Source: JACKOD01 sp041591635
GTDB lineage: Bacteria > Pseudomonadota > Gammaproteobacteria > Pseudomonadales > Oleiphilaceae
NCBI GenBank assembly: GCA_041591635.1
Contig: JBFHRO010000141.1
Coordinates: 1 to 8,455 of the forward strand
Direction: 5' to 3'
Length of the DNA: 8,455 nt
Part shown: in pieces, positions 1-6,291 of the stretch
Layout of the letters: each line of letters begins with the position of its first letter
Numbering within the stretch: the first letter of the stretch is position 1
Made by a program: the position numbers and the translations under genes
Notes under the pieces: generated by a model
The model's database searches: none
The model's input: the letters and a program-made list of their open reading frames with translations, nothing else
What the model was told of the DNA's origin: nothing

Positions 1-2702
1 ATGATGGCAACGCCGTCTTCATGCTGTCCGTCGATGACCACTTCGCCTCCCTCGGGTGACGCATCCCGTGCATTGGACAGCAAATTGATAAATACCTGCA
101 CCAAATGCTGCTCGTCACCAATGACCAGCAGTTGTTCATCGCAGCGGTTGCAGTAGCGGATATTTTTTTCGCCGCTGAGGGAAAGCAGGTTGATGGCTTC
201 CTGAATGCACCGGTGCAGGTTCGAGGGCGAATGGCTGTGGGCTGAAGAGTGGTTGCCGGCACGGGAAAAATTCATCAGGGATTGCAAAATGCGCGAGATG
301 CGCCGGGTTTGATCAATGATTTGCTGGGCACTGCCAAGAATCGCGGGATCGTCGGTTTCGTAGCGCATGTTTTGTGCCAGACAGGCAATTCCCGTGACCG
401 GGTTGCCGATTTCGTGTGCAACCCCGGCGGCAAGTCGGCCGATGGAGGCCAGTCGTTGGCTGTGCACCAGTTCTTCTTCAAGCATTTGGTGATCGGTCTG
501 ATCTTCAATCAGGATGACCAGCCCGCCTTCGCTGTTTTGCGGTCCGGCAATGGCCGATTTGTGCAGATTGAACCAGTGGGGTTTGCCGCCAAGGTCTACG
601 CGCTTCTTGTGCTGGTGCGGGCTTTCGTCCTGGGTGAAATTGTGCAGCATGGCAGACCAGGGTTGCGTTATTCCGCGCAGACTCGACCCGACCACCTGCT
701 CGGCCGATATCCCGGTCAGTTTGGCCATGGCCTGATTCCACATGAGGATTTCGCCATCGTGGCCCAGGGAACAGGCGGCGATGGGCAGGTTTTGCAGTGT
801 CTCCCGGTGATAGCGCCGCAGGCTGTCGAGTTCCGCTGCCAGCCCGGTCAATCGTGACTGGTAGTCTTCCAGTGAGCGCTCGACGAAGTGAATGTCATGG
901 CCGCCCACATTGCCGCTGAGATGTTTATAGCTGAGATAGCGCTTGACCATGTTCTGGGCGATTTTGGGGCCCATCAGGCCCGAGAGATTGACTTCAATCT
1001 GGTCGCGCAACCGGCGCAGGGCATAGGGGCGGAATTCAATGTCGGGCAATTTGAGTTCGCGCAAGGCCCGTTCCACTTCCCGTCGGGCGACGCCTTCTCC
1101 CAGCGGTTTGGCCAGGCAGGCCTTGAACTCTTCTGACGAGGTGGCTACCAGTTCGCGCCGTTGCGGTCGTGACAAGGTGTCGACCGAGCAGGCCTGGGCG
1201 GCACTTTCTTCTTCGCGGGAGGTTCTGGAAACGAGGGAGACCAGTACAAAGACGGCAACATTCAGGGTGAGGGATGCGAGCGTATAGATATGCCAGTCGT
1301 CGCGCTGCAGGGTAAAAGCTATGTCTGCCGGCAGACTGGAAAAGACATCGAACTTGAGCAGCAAGGGGCAAAGCATCAACAGGAACCAGCCAATGACGCC
1401 GGCCATCAAGCCTGATATGAAGCCGATGCGGTTACCGATGGGCCAGAACAGGACCGCCATGACACCCGGGAGTAACTGCAGCATGCCGGAAAACGAAATA
1501 ATGCCCAGTTCGGAAAGCGACAGCTTGTCGCCGATAAACAGGTAGAGCAGGTAGCCAAGAAATATCAGCGCGCCAATCAGCGCACGTTTGACCCACTTGA
1601 GCCAGTGGTAAATGTTCTGGTGGGGTTTGGGTTGATACAGTGGCAGAATCAGGTGATTAAGCGCCATGCCGGCGAGCGCCAGGGTGCAGACGATGATCAT
1701 GCCGCTGGCGGCAGAAAGCCCGCCAACAAAGGCAATGAGCGACACTGTGGGTGACTGGGTAGCGACCGCAATGCCAATAGTGAAATATTCCGGTGGCGTG
1801 GGTGAGCCCACCGCAATGCCGGCCCACAGGATGGGCAGAATCGGCAGGCTGATCAGCAGCAACAAGAGCGGCAATCCCCAGCTGGCCTTAAACAGCGACT
1901 GGGGGTTGTTGTTTTCGGTGAACCCCATATGAAACATGTGCGGCATGACAATGGCGCTGGAAAAAAACACCAGCAACAGGGCGCGCCAGGCGGCATCGTC
2001 GATGCGTCTGTCAACGGCACTTACCCGCGGGCCTTCGTTGGCGATCCAGTCCTCAAGGGCCGAAAAACTGCCGAACACCTCGACAATCGCATAGCCGCCA
2101 ATGATCAGCAAGGCGAGCAACTTGACCAGAGATTCGAAGGCGATTGAAACCACCAGCCCTTCGTTGCCCTCCCCTGACGTGGTTCCCCGGGCACCGAACA
2201 GAATCGCAAAAATGATGATAATGAGACAAAAGCCAAATCCCAGAAGTTCTTTGGGGGCCCCTGGCGACAGGATTTGAATCGAGGTGGTGACGGCCTGAAT
2301 CTGCAAGGCCAGCAATGGCAGACAGCCCAGAACGGCAAAGACGGCGGTGAGGGTGCCGGCCCATTGGCTGCGATAGCGAAAGGTAAACAGGTCTGCCAGT
2401 GAGGCGAGCTGGTAGGCGCGGGTCAATCGCAACACAGGTAGCAGCAGTACCGGTGCGAGCAGGTAAGCACCACAAATGCCCAGGTAGTAGGCAAGAAAGC
2501 CGTAGCCGTATTCGTAGGCAAGCCCGACGGCACCGTAGAATGCCCAGGCACTTGCATACACACCCAGTGACAAGACAAAGGTCAGCGGGTGGCGTACCCA
2601 GGATTTAGGGATGTAGTTTTTTTCTGTGGCGTGGGCCAGACCAAAGAGCAGCAGCAAGTAGCCGACGCCAACAAGAAACAGCTCGGAAATATTAAAACTC
2701 AT
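1..2702 (-). CDS. cbrA: CbrA-like sodium/solute-symporter-fused sensor histidine kinase (3' end cut off)
   Basis: An uninterrupted reading frame of 900 codons runs off the left edge. The first ~490 residues are highly hydrophobic, with many membrane helices typical of the SLC5/SSS symporter fold (e.g. 241-260, 275-298, 374-391, 432-450, 473-492). A soluble linker follows (~500-630, where CbrA proteins carry the STAC segment) and ends in a probable coiled coil (607-632). Next come a PAS domain (~633-738, with LPIAACSLGHDGEILMWN) and a HisKA domain with H-box HEIGNP (phospho-acceptor His763). The start of the ATPase domain has its N-box, NLLSNARDAS at 873-882. The G boxes lie beyond the edge. 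In Pseudomonas, CbrA (about 980 residues) phosphorylates CbrB, controls use of amino acids and other carbon and nitrogen sources, and can transport histidine. The ATG at 2702 has GGAGAG eight bases upstream, inside the preceding gene. The cbrA identity rests on architecture plus the dksA-gluQRS neighbourhood. The ligand is unknown. Confidence 0.9.
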   Translation of the reverse strand, partial: MSFNISELFLVGVGYLLLLFGLAHATEKNYIPKSWVRHPLTFVLSLGVYASAWAFYGAVGLAYEYGYGFLAYYLGICGAYLLAPVLLLPVLRLTRAYQLASLADLFTFRYRSQWAGTLTAVFAVLGCLPLLALQIQAVTTSIQILSPGAPKELLGFGFCLIIIIFAILFGARGTTSGEGNEGLVVSIAFESLVKLLALLIIGGYAIVEVFGSFSALEDWIANEGPRVSAVDRRIDDAAWRALLLVFFSSAIVMPHMFHMGFTENNNPQSLFKASWGLPLLLLLISLPILPILWAGIAVGSPTPPEYFTIGIAVATQSPTVSLIAFVGGLSAASGMIIVCTLALAGMALNHLILPLYQPKPHQNIYHWLKWVKRALIGALIFLGYLLYLFIGDKLSLSELGIISFSGMLQLLPGVMAVLFWPIGNRIGFISGLMAGVIGWFLLMLCPLLLKFDVFSSLPADIAFTLQRDDWHIYTLASLTLNVAVFVLVSLVSRTSREEESAAQACSVDTLSRPQRRELVATSSEEFKACLAKPLGEGVARREVERALRELKLPDIEFRPYALRRLRDQIEVNLSGLMGPKIAQNMVKRYLSYKHLSGNVGGHDIHFVERSLEDYQSRLTGLAAELDSLRRYHRETLQNLPIAACSLGHDGEILMWNQAMAKLTGISAEQVVGSSLRGITQPWSAMLHNFTQDESPHQHKKRVDLGGKPHWFNLHKSAIAGPQNSEGGLVILIEDQTDHQMLEEELVHSQRLASIGRLAAGVAHEIGNPVTGIACLAQNMRYETDDPAILGSAQQIIDQTRRISRILQSLMNFSRAGNHSSAHSHSPSNLHRCIQEAINLLSLSGEKNIRYCNRCDEQLLVIGDEQHLVQVFINLLSNARDASPEGGEVVIDGQHEDGVAI

Positions 2703-2868
2703 TCGGATCTCTCCGGCCTTCCAGCCAAATCGCCATGCCGATCAAACCGGCCCAGATCAAAAAGGGTCGATACCAGGCTTTACCTGGATCTATCCACCAC
2801 TCCATGATCACCGGAGAGAAGACGTAAATGGCAAGAATGAGCAAAAAAACGAGGCGATAAATATACAT
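2692..2868 (-). CDS. cbrX: Small CbrX-like membrane protein, 58 aa, overlapping cbrA
   Basis: This short frame starts MYIYRLVFLLILAIYVFSPV and ends EGRRDPNEF. It has one hydrophobic N-terminal segment (residues 4-21), a Trp/Pro-rich middle (EWWIDPGKAWYRPF, 24-37) and a second hydrophobic stretch (38-49). It is probably a tiny inner-membrane protein with one or two helices. An in-frame TAA lies one codon before the ATG, so the start is fixed. A weak AGG sits seven bases upstream. Its stop lies 11 bases inside cbrA, and the cbrA ribosome-binding site is within its last codons. In Pseudomonas a small ORF between gluQ and cbrA, called cbrX, is arranged the same way and is coupled to cbrA translation. 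The symbol rests on position, size and hydrophobicity from memory, not on a sequence match. No biochemical function can be read from it. Confidence 0.8.
   Translation of the reverse strand: MYIYRLVFLLILAIYVFSPVIMEWWIDPGKAWYRPFLIWAGLIGMAIWLEGRRDPNEF
2709..2714 (-). promoter_or_regulatory. cbrA ribosome-binding site inside the cbrX-like gene
   Basis: GGAGAG lies six bases before the cbrA ATG at 2702 (counting from the whole hexamer). It sits entirely within the coding sequence of the small upstream ORF. This supports the ATG start and implies that ribosomes translating the small ORF affect access to the cbrA start. Confidence 0.6.
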
Positions 2869-2936
2869 GCGTTAGCCTGAAGTCCTCATTAGTGAGCGGT
2901 TTGGTCGCATAATGGCCCTGGCAAGGCATCCTTAAG

Positions 2937-3842
2937 CTAGGCATCGCCGGCACCGGGGGCCTCTTGCTCGCTAATGCTGAGAATAGGAGCCAATTGCCCG
3001 ATAGACCAGCGTTCGATGGCCACAGCCAGGAGTTCCGCTACCGGTGCCTGCGCCAGTTCGGGGGCGAGGGGGAGGTTCAGCGCCTGCAGTGCGCGCCACA
3101 GGTTTCGGCCGGGGATACGGCAGTCCAGTGCCGGGGCCAGGTTTTGCTTGCTGAGTTTTTGTCCGTGGCCATTGTGAATGACGGGGATGTGGGCATAGCG
3201 GGGTGGCGTGTGCCCGAGCGCCTGGTAGAGCGTCAGCTGCAGCGGGGTCGAGTCGAGCAGGTCACTGCCGCGCACCACCTGGGTGATGTGCTGCGCAATG
3301 TCGTCATGGACGACAGCCAGCTGGTAGGCGAAAAAGCCCTCTTTGCGCTTGAGTACAAAGTCGTCTTTACCGCTTTGCAGCGGATATTCACAATGCCTCT
3401 GCACCCGGTCGACCCACTGCTGGCAACCGTCGGGCACCCGCATCCGCAGGGCAATTGCGGTGGCCGGATCCGCCGGAGGCTGCCCGCATTTGGGGTCGTG
3501 CTGGCCTTGCCGGGCTTCGAGGGCTTTGCGACTGCAGGGGCAGTAATAGGCGTAGCCCTTTTGCAGGAGTAGGTCGAGTGTGTTCTGGTACAAGTCCTTG
3601 CGTCTGGATTGATACAGCACCGATTCGTCCCAGTGCAGGCCGTGGGCTTCCAGTGCCTGCAGGATCTCGCTGGTGGCCCCGGGGATTTCCCGCAGGGGAT
3701 CAATGTCTTCGATTCGAACCAGCCAGACCCCTCTGGCCTGGCGGGCATCGAGAAAACTGGCCAGTGCGGCCACCAGTGAACCAAAGTGCAAGGGGCCTGT
3801 GGGCGAGGGTGCAAAGCGCCCGCGGTAGGCGTTGCTGGGCAT
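2937..3842 (-). CDS. gluQRS: Glutamyl-queuosine tRNA(Asp) synthetase
   Basis: The product (301 aa from the ATG at 3842) is a truncated class I glutamyl-tRNA synthetase paralogue that lacks an anticodon-binding domain. It attaches glutamate to the queuosine base of tRNA-Asp in the cytoplasm. Visible are GRFAPSPTGPLHFGSL (residues 8-23, HIGH-like motif HFGS at 19-22), the zinc motif C101-P-C103...H115...C119, and the KMSKS counterpart KLSKQ at 229-233. The length fits the family (about 290-310). The open frame extends upstream to a TTG at 3956, adding 38 residues rich in Ser, Ala, Thr and Pro. That stretch contains the intrinsic terminator at 3878-3909, so I reject it and start at the ATG just before the conserved N-terminus. 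No clear ribosome-binding site precedes this ATG. Expression probably depends partly on read-through from dksA, as shown for Shigella gluQ-rs. Confidence 0.93.
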   Translation of the reverse strand: MPSNAYRGRFAPSPTGPLHFGSLVAALASFLDARQARGVWLVRIEDIDPLREIPGATSEILQALEAHGLHWDESVLYQSRRKDLYQNTLDLLLQKGYAYYCPCSRKALEARQGQHDPKCGQPPADPATAIALRMRVPDGCQQWVDRVQRHCEYPLQSGKDDFVLKRKEGFFAYQLAVVHDDIAQHITQVVRGSDLLDSTPLQLTLYQALGHTPPRYAHIPVIHNGHGQKLSKQNLAPALDCRIPGRNLWRALQALNLPLAPELAQAPVAELLAVAIERWSIGQLAPILSISEQEAPGAGDA

Positions 3843-3877
3843 TGTTGCAGCAGGTGCAAAAGAGGTTGCAGAAGGTG

Positions 3878-3909
3878 AAAAAGAGAGGGGAGCATTATGT
3901 GCCCCCTCT
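3878..3909 (-). terminator. Intrinsic terminator between dksA and gluQRS
   Basis: Read on the minus strand, AGAGGGG-GCA-(CATAA)-TGC-T-CCCCTCT forms a stem of ten base pairs with one bulged U and a five-base loop. It is followed by C and then five T. It begins 52 bases after the dksA stop and ends 35 bases before the gluQRS ATG. An attenuating terminator in the same place has been described between dksA and gluQ-rs in Shigella/E. coli, which supports partial read-through as the control on gluQRS. Confidence 0.85.
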
Positions 3910-3961
3910 GACGAGCACACTGTCTTGTGAACAGATAACGGCGTGTTTGTGCTCAATTCAT

Positions 3962-4399
3962 TTAAATACCGGTTTGGCGTTCGCGAATTTCAGCCAGGGT
4001 TTTGCAGTCGATACATTGGGTGGCTGTCGGGCGGGCTTCCAGGCGACGGATGCCGATTTCAACACCGCAGGAATTGCAATAGCCGTAGTCGTCTTTGTCG
4101 ATCAGGTCGAGGGTGCTGTCGATTTTCTTGATGAGTTTGCGTTCCCGATCCCGGGCGCGCAGTTCCAGGCTGAATTCCTCTTCCTGGGTGGCGCGATCGC
4201 TGGGGTCTGCGTAGTTGGCGGCATCTTCCTGCATGTGATGCACGGTGCGATCAACCTCTTCCATCAGTTCCTGTTTCCAGGCCAGCAGGATTTGACGGAA
4301 GTGATCGCGCTGCGCGCTATTCATGTACTCCTCACCCTGTTTTAACTCGTAGGGAGCGAAGTTTGAAAAACCCTCTTTTTTCATTTCATTACCTGGCAT
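3962..4399 (-). CDS. dksA: RNA polymerase-binding transcription factor DksA
   Basis: The 145-residue product binds the RNA polymerase secondary channel and, with ppGpp, represses rRNA promoters and activates amino-acid biosynthesis promoters. The family block GEEYMNSAQRDHFRQILLAW (22-41) leads into the coiled coil. The coiled-coil tip keeps the acidic motif DPSDRA (Asp65, Asp68, Ala70, equivalent to E. coli Asp71, Asp74, Ala76). The C-terminal zinc finger has all four cysteines: C108-x2-C111 and C129-x2-C132. The frame is open further upstream to 4525, but that would add 42 unconserved residues. The ATG at 4399 has GAGG eight bases before it and gives the usual family length. A second ATG at 4384 (140 aa) is also possible. 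It is transcribed away from sfsA and ahead of the terminator and gluQRS. Confidence 0.96.
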   Translation of the reverse strand: MPGNEMKKEGFSNFAPYELKQGEEYMNSAQRDHFRQILLAWKQELMEEVDRTVHHMQEDAANYADPSDRATQEEEFSLELRARDRERKLIKKIDSTLDLIDKDDYGYCNSCGVEIGIRRLEARPTATQCIDCKTLAEIRERQTGI

Positions 4400-4505
4400 A
4401 GAGACAGCCTCAATGTAGTTTCTCGGATATTCCTCGCAGCAGGCCGAGGCGTGCGGGGAAGCAGCGGGCAGACAGATTCCGGTACCGGTCAATTTTGGCC
4501 TGCGA

Positions 4506-4535
4506 AAAATATCAGAATAGCCCAAGTTTCGCCAA
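4506..4535 (-). promoter_or_regulatory. Candidate sigma70-type promoter for dksA
   Basis: Read on the minus strand, TTGGCG (4535-4530) and TATTTT (4511-4506) are separated by 18 bases. An overlapping alternative is TTAAAA (4542-4537) and TATTCT (4519-4514), separated by 17 bases. Each hexamer matches consensus at only four of six positions, so I cannot choose between them. Either would give a leader of roughly 100 bases before the dksA ATG. Confidence 0.35.
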
Positions 4536-4633
4536 TTTTTAATTCTCTAAATAATTCATGGAGTAAGATGTTGCCCTGCCGAAGTTTCGCAAGCGTCAAA
4601 AACAGGAGCAGGGTACTCACTGTCAGTAAGGAC

Positions 4634-4649
4634 GCACTAACACTAGTGC
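4634..4649. repeat. Perfect inverted repeat, possible operator upstream of sfsA
   Basis: GCACTA-ACAC-TAGTGC has six-base arms with a four-base spacer. It lies about 13 bases before the candidate -35 of sfsA and about 68 bases before its ATG. The size suits a dimeric regulator. No regulator family can be named from the sequence. Confidence 0.4.
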
Positions 4650-4661
4650 ACCCGGCCTGCT

Positions 4662-4689
4662 TTGGCAATTCTGTGGTACCAAACATAGT
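4662..4689 (+). promoter_or_regulatory. Candidate sigma70-type promoter for sfsA
   Basis: TTGGCA (4662-4667, five of six consensus bases) and CATAGT (4684-4689, four of six) are separated by 16 bases. Transcription would begin near 4696, leaving a leader of about 20 bases that includes the ribosome-binding site GGGAG at 4706-4710. TTTGG and CCAAA flank the spacer symmetrically (4661-4665, 4679-4683). Confidence 0.4.
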
Positions 4690-4716
4690 GAGATGAAACC
4701 CTTTCGGGAGTGGTAG

Positions 4717-5454
4717 ATGCAGATAGCTCCTTTGTTGTATCAAGGTTTGCTGGTCAGGCGTTATAAGCGGTTTTTGGCCGATATTACGGACGCCAAAGGT
4801 GAGTCCCTGACGATCCATTGTCCCAATACCGGGGCCATGACCAATTGTGCCGAGGCCGGCTGGGCGTTGTGGTATAGCCGATCGGATAATCCCAGGCGCA
4901 AATATGCGTCCACCTGGGAAGTCAGCGTGACACCGCAGGGGGAGCACATTCTGGTAAATACCACGCGCGTTAATGCCTTGGTGCTGGAAGCGTTGCAGGC
5001 GCAGGCGATTGACGCGCTGGCGGGCTATGGTCAATGCCGTGCCGAGGTGCCTTTCGGGCGAGAAAACAGCCGTATGGATTTCGTTCTCAGCCAGCACGAA
5101 GGCGGCAAGTCCGATGCGGTGGTTGAAGTAAAAAGCGTGACCTTGCTTGCGGGCAGCCAGGGGCAGGGGTTCTTTCCCGATGCGCCGTCGCTGCGAGGTC
5201 AAAGGCATCTGCGTGAATTAATGGCGGCGGTGAGGCTGGGGCTGCGGGCGGTACTGCTGTTTTGTGTCAATCATGAAGGGATTGATTCGGTGACAGCGGC
5301 AGATACGATCGACCCGATTTATGGCCGCTTATTGCAGGAAGCCAGGGCGGCGGGGGTTGAGGTCTATGCGTACAAATCGCATTTTGCGTGGCTGGGGCCA
5401 GGTCAGTTGACTCTGACCTTGACGCAGGAAGTGCCTGTGTTGCTTATGAGTTAA
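4717..5454 (+). CDS. sfsA: SfsA family DNA/RNA nuclease-fold protein
   Basis: The 245-residue product matches the SfsA family ("sugar fermentation stimulation", usually about 230-240 aa). The N-terminal OB-like part carries HCPNTGAM (34-41). The second half carries the PD-(D/E)xK nuclease-like core: SRMDF (118-122, Asp121) and EVKSVTL (137-143, Glu137 and Lys139), followed by FFPDAPSLRGQRHLREL (152-168). In E. coli the gene was found through its effect on maltose metabolism genes and the protein binds DNA non-specifically; its true substrate is not settled. The ATG at 4717 has GGGAG six bases upstream. In E. coli sfsA and dksA run in the same direction; here they diverge. The gene ends 25 bases before the convergent cyclic-nucleotide-fold gene. 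Confidence 0.94.
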   Translation: MQIAPLLYQGLLVRRYKRFLADITDAKGESLTIHCPNTGAMTNCAEAGWALWYSRSDNPRRKYASTWEVSVTPQGEHILVNTTRVNALVLEALQAQAIDALAGYGQCRAEVPFGRENSRMDFVLSQHEGGKSDAVVEVKSVTLLAGSQGQGFFPDAPSLRGQRHLRELMAAVRLGLRAVLLFCVNHEGIDSVTAADTIDPIYGRLLQEARAAGVEVYAYKSHFAWLGPGQLTLTLTQEVPVLLMS

Positions 5455-5473
5455 ATTGCAGTTGTCGATGGTA

Positions 5474-5489
5474 CCCTCGTCAGAGAGGG
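5474..5489. terminator. Shared hairpin between convergent sfsA and the CNB-protein gene
   Basis: CCCTC-(GTCAGA)-GAGGG is a perfect five-base-pair stem that spans the stop codon of the minus-strand gene and lies 20 bases after the sfsA stop. No T run follows on either strand, so it is at best a weak or bidirectional transcription end, or a 3' RNA-stabilising structure. Confidence 0.3.
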
Positions 5490-6274
5490 CTGGGTGGTGC
5501 TCCTGTAACCCGACGATTGAGCTCCTCGATCTGGCGTGCCATGGCCTTGACAAGACGCAGTGAGGTTTCGGGATGGGCCTGGATCAGATCGATGAACTGG
5601 TCTGCCGGAACGGCCATGGCGGTGCAATCGGTTTTGGCATAGACCGACGCGTTGCGCGCGCGGCCATTGAGTACCGCCAGTGCGCCAAAAATCTCGCCCT
5701 CTTCCACAATGCCGACTTTTTGATCGCCCACCGAAACAACGGCTCGCCCCTTGAGCAGGGTGTAGGCGTAGTCGGCTTCGGTGCCTTCGCGCAAGATGCA
5801 CTCACCGGCGGCAAAACGTAAAAAGCCGGCCTGGGGTCGAACGCCTATCTTGGTGTGTTCGCCATAAAGTTCCATGAACAGGCGCTGCACTGTCACTTGC
5901 AGTTCGAACCACAGCGCAAGCTGGTCGGGATTTGATGTCAGCTGGGTAAGGAACTCGCTGGCGGACTGTTTCGCGACTGTGACTTTTTCTTCGGCGACAT
6001 AGTGCAGAGCGCCACCGCTGTCTGCCATTACTAAAGGGCAGACGATATCTCCCGGCTGCAGGATGACGAGTGTGCGGTGGCGGTAAACCAGATACACCAC
6101 GCCGGTTTCGATACGCAGCAAATCGCCGGGTGCGACCGTCTGGCCAAGTTCCGCGCCCGGCAAAAAGTGGTGTCGCGAGTCGGGAAACCGGTGCTGATCA
6201 AAGTGCCGCGCCAGCCGGTTACATTGCTCGGCCAAGGCTTCGAAGCGACTGCCTGGTTCACCTGGCAAGTACAT
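5480..6274 (-). CDS. Tandem cyclic-nucleotide-binding-fold protein, CbpA-like
   Basis: This 264-residue soluble protein has no DNA-binding helix-turn-helix at its C-terminus, so it is not a CRP-type transcription factor. Its C-terminal half (about 140-240) is a clear cNMP-binding jelly roll: FAAGECILREGTEADYAYTL, then GEIFGALAVL (193-202) and NGRARNASV (203-211), then a helix. The N-terminal half (about 30-100, e.g. RIETGVVYLVYRHRTLVILQPGD) looks like a second, degenerate copy, joined by a helical segment (104-138). The phosphate-binding cassette reads FGA, not the usual FGE, at 196-198, so the Glu that normally holds the ribose is missing; the Arg-Ala part is kept. The layout resembles P. 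aeruginosa CbpA, a polar cAMP-binding protein with one degenerate and one normal domain. Ligand and role here are inferred. It lies 17 bases after the pentapeptide gene, in an apparent operon; AGGA precedes the ATG at a rather long 11 bases. Confidence 0.85.
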   Translation of the reverse strand: MYLPGEPGSRFEALAEQCNRLARHFDQHRFPDSRHHFLPGAELGQTVAPGDLLRIETGVVYLVYRHRTLVILQPGDIVCPLVMADSGGALHYVAEEKVTVAKQSASEFLTQLTSNPDQLALWFELQVTVQRLFMELYGEHTKIGVRPQAGFLRFAAGECILREGTEADYAYTLLKGRAVVSVGDQKVGIVEEGEIFGALAVLNGRARNASVYAKTDCTAMAVPADQFIDLIQAHPETSLRLVKAMARQIEELNRRVTGAPPSPL

Positions 6275-6291
6275 AAGAGTGTTAATCCTGG

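Larger units (their letters stand above)
4400..4716. other. Divergent dksA/sfsA intergenic region
   Basis: This 317-base stretch has no convincing gene. The reading frame that continues dksA upstream looks non-coding. It contains the dksA leader, weak promoter candidates on both strands, a short dksA-leader hairpin (CCTCG...CGAGG, 4432-4449), the perfect palindrome CCGGTACCGG (4479-4488), two direct copies of AAGTTTCGC (4524-4532, 4582-4590), and the inverted repeat at 4634-4649. The part around 4500-4560 is clearly AT-rich compared with the flanks, as expected for a promoter zone. Confidence 0.7.

Noticed and set aside
249..2147. Several plus-strand frames opposite the sensor kinase
   Set aside because: All lie within the single 900-codon minus-strand frame with conserved kinase and transporter motifs.
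2885..2896. Near-palindrome CTCATTAGTGAG upstream of the CbrX-like gene
   Set aside because: It is short, with two central mismatches, and no convincing promoter hexamers are placed around it; it may be chance.
3843..3956. N-terminal extension of gluQRS from a TTG start
   Set aside because: It contains the intrinsic terminator, is low-complexity Ser/Ala/Pro sequence, and exceeds the family length; the conserved N-terminus begins at the ATG at 3842.
3455..4345. Plus-strand frame of 296 codons across gluQRS and dksA
   Set aside because: It is antisense to two clearly conserved genes and resembles no family; it is a by-product of high GC content.
4479..4488. Perfect palindrome CCGGTACCGG in the dksA leader
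   Set aside because: A ten-base self-complementary site is not rare in GC-rich DNA and has no loop to form a useful RNA hairpin.
4400..4525. N-terminal extension of dksA by 42 residues
   Set aside because: The ATG at 4399 has a good ribosome-binding site and gives the normal DksA length; the extension overlaps the likely promoter.
4489..5208. Minus-strand frame of 239 codons opposite sfsA
   Set aside because: It lies antisense to a well-supported SfsA and shows no recognisable motif.
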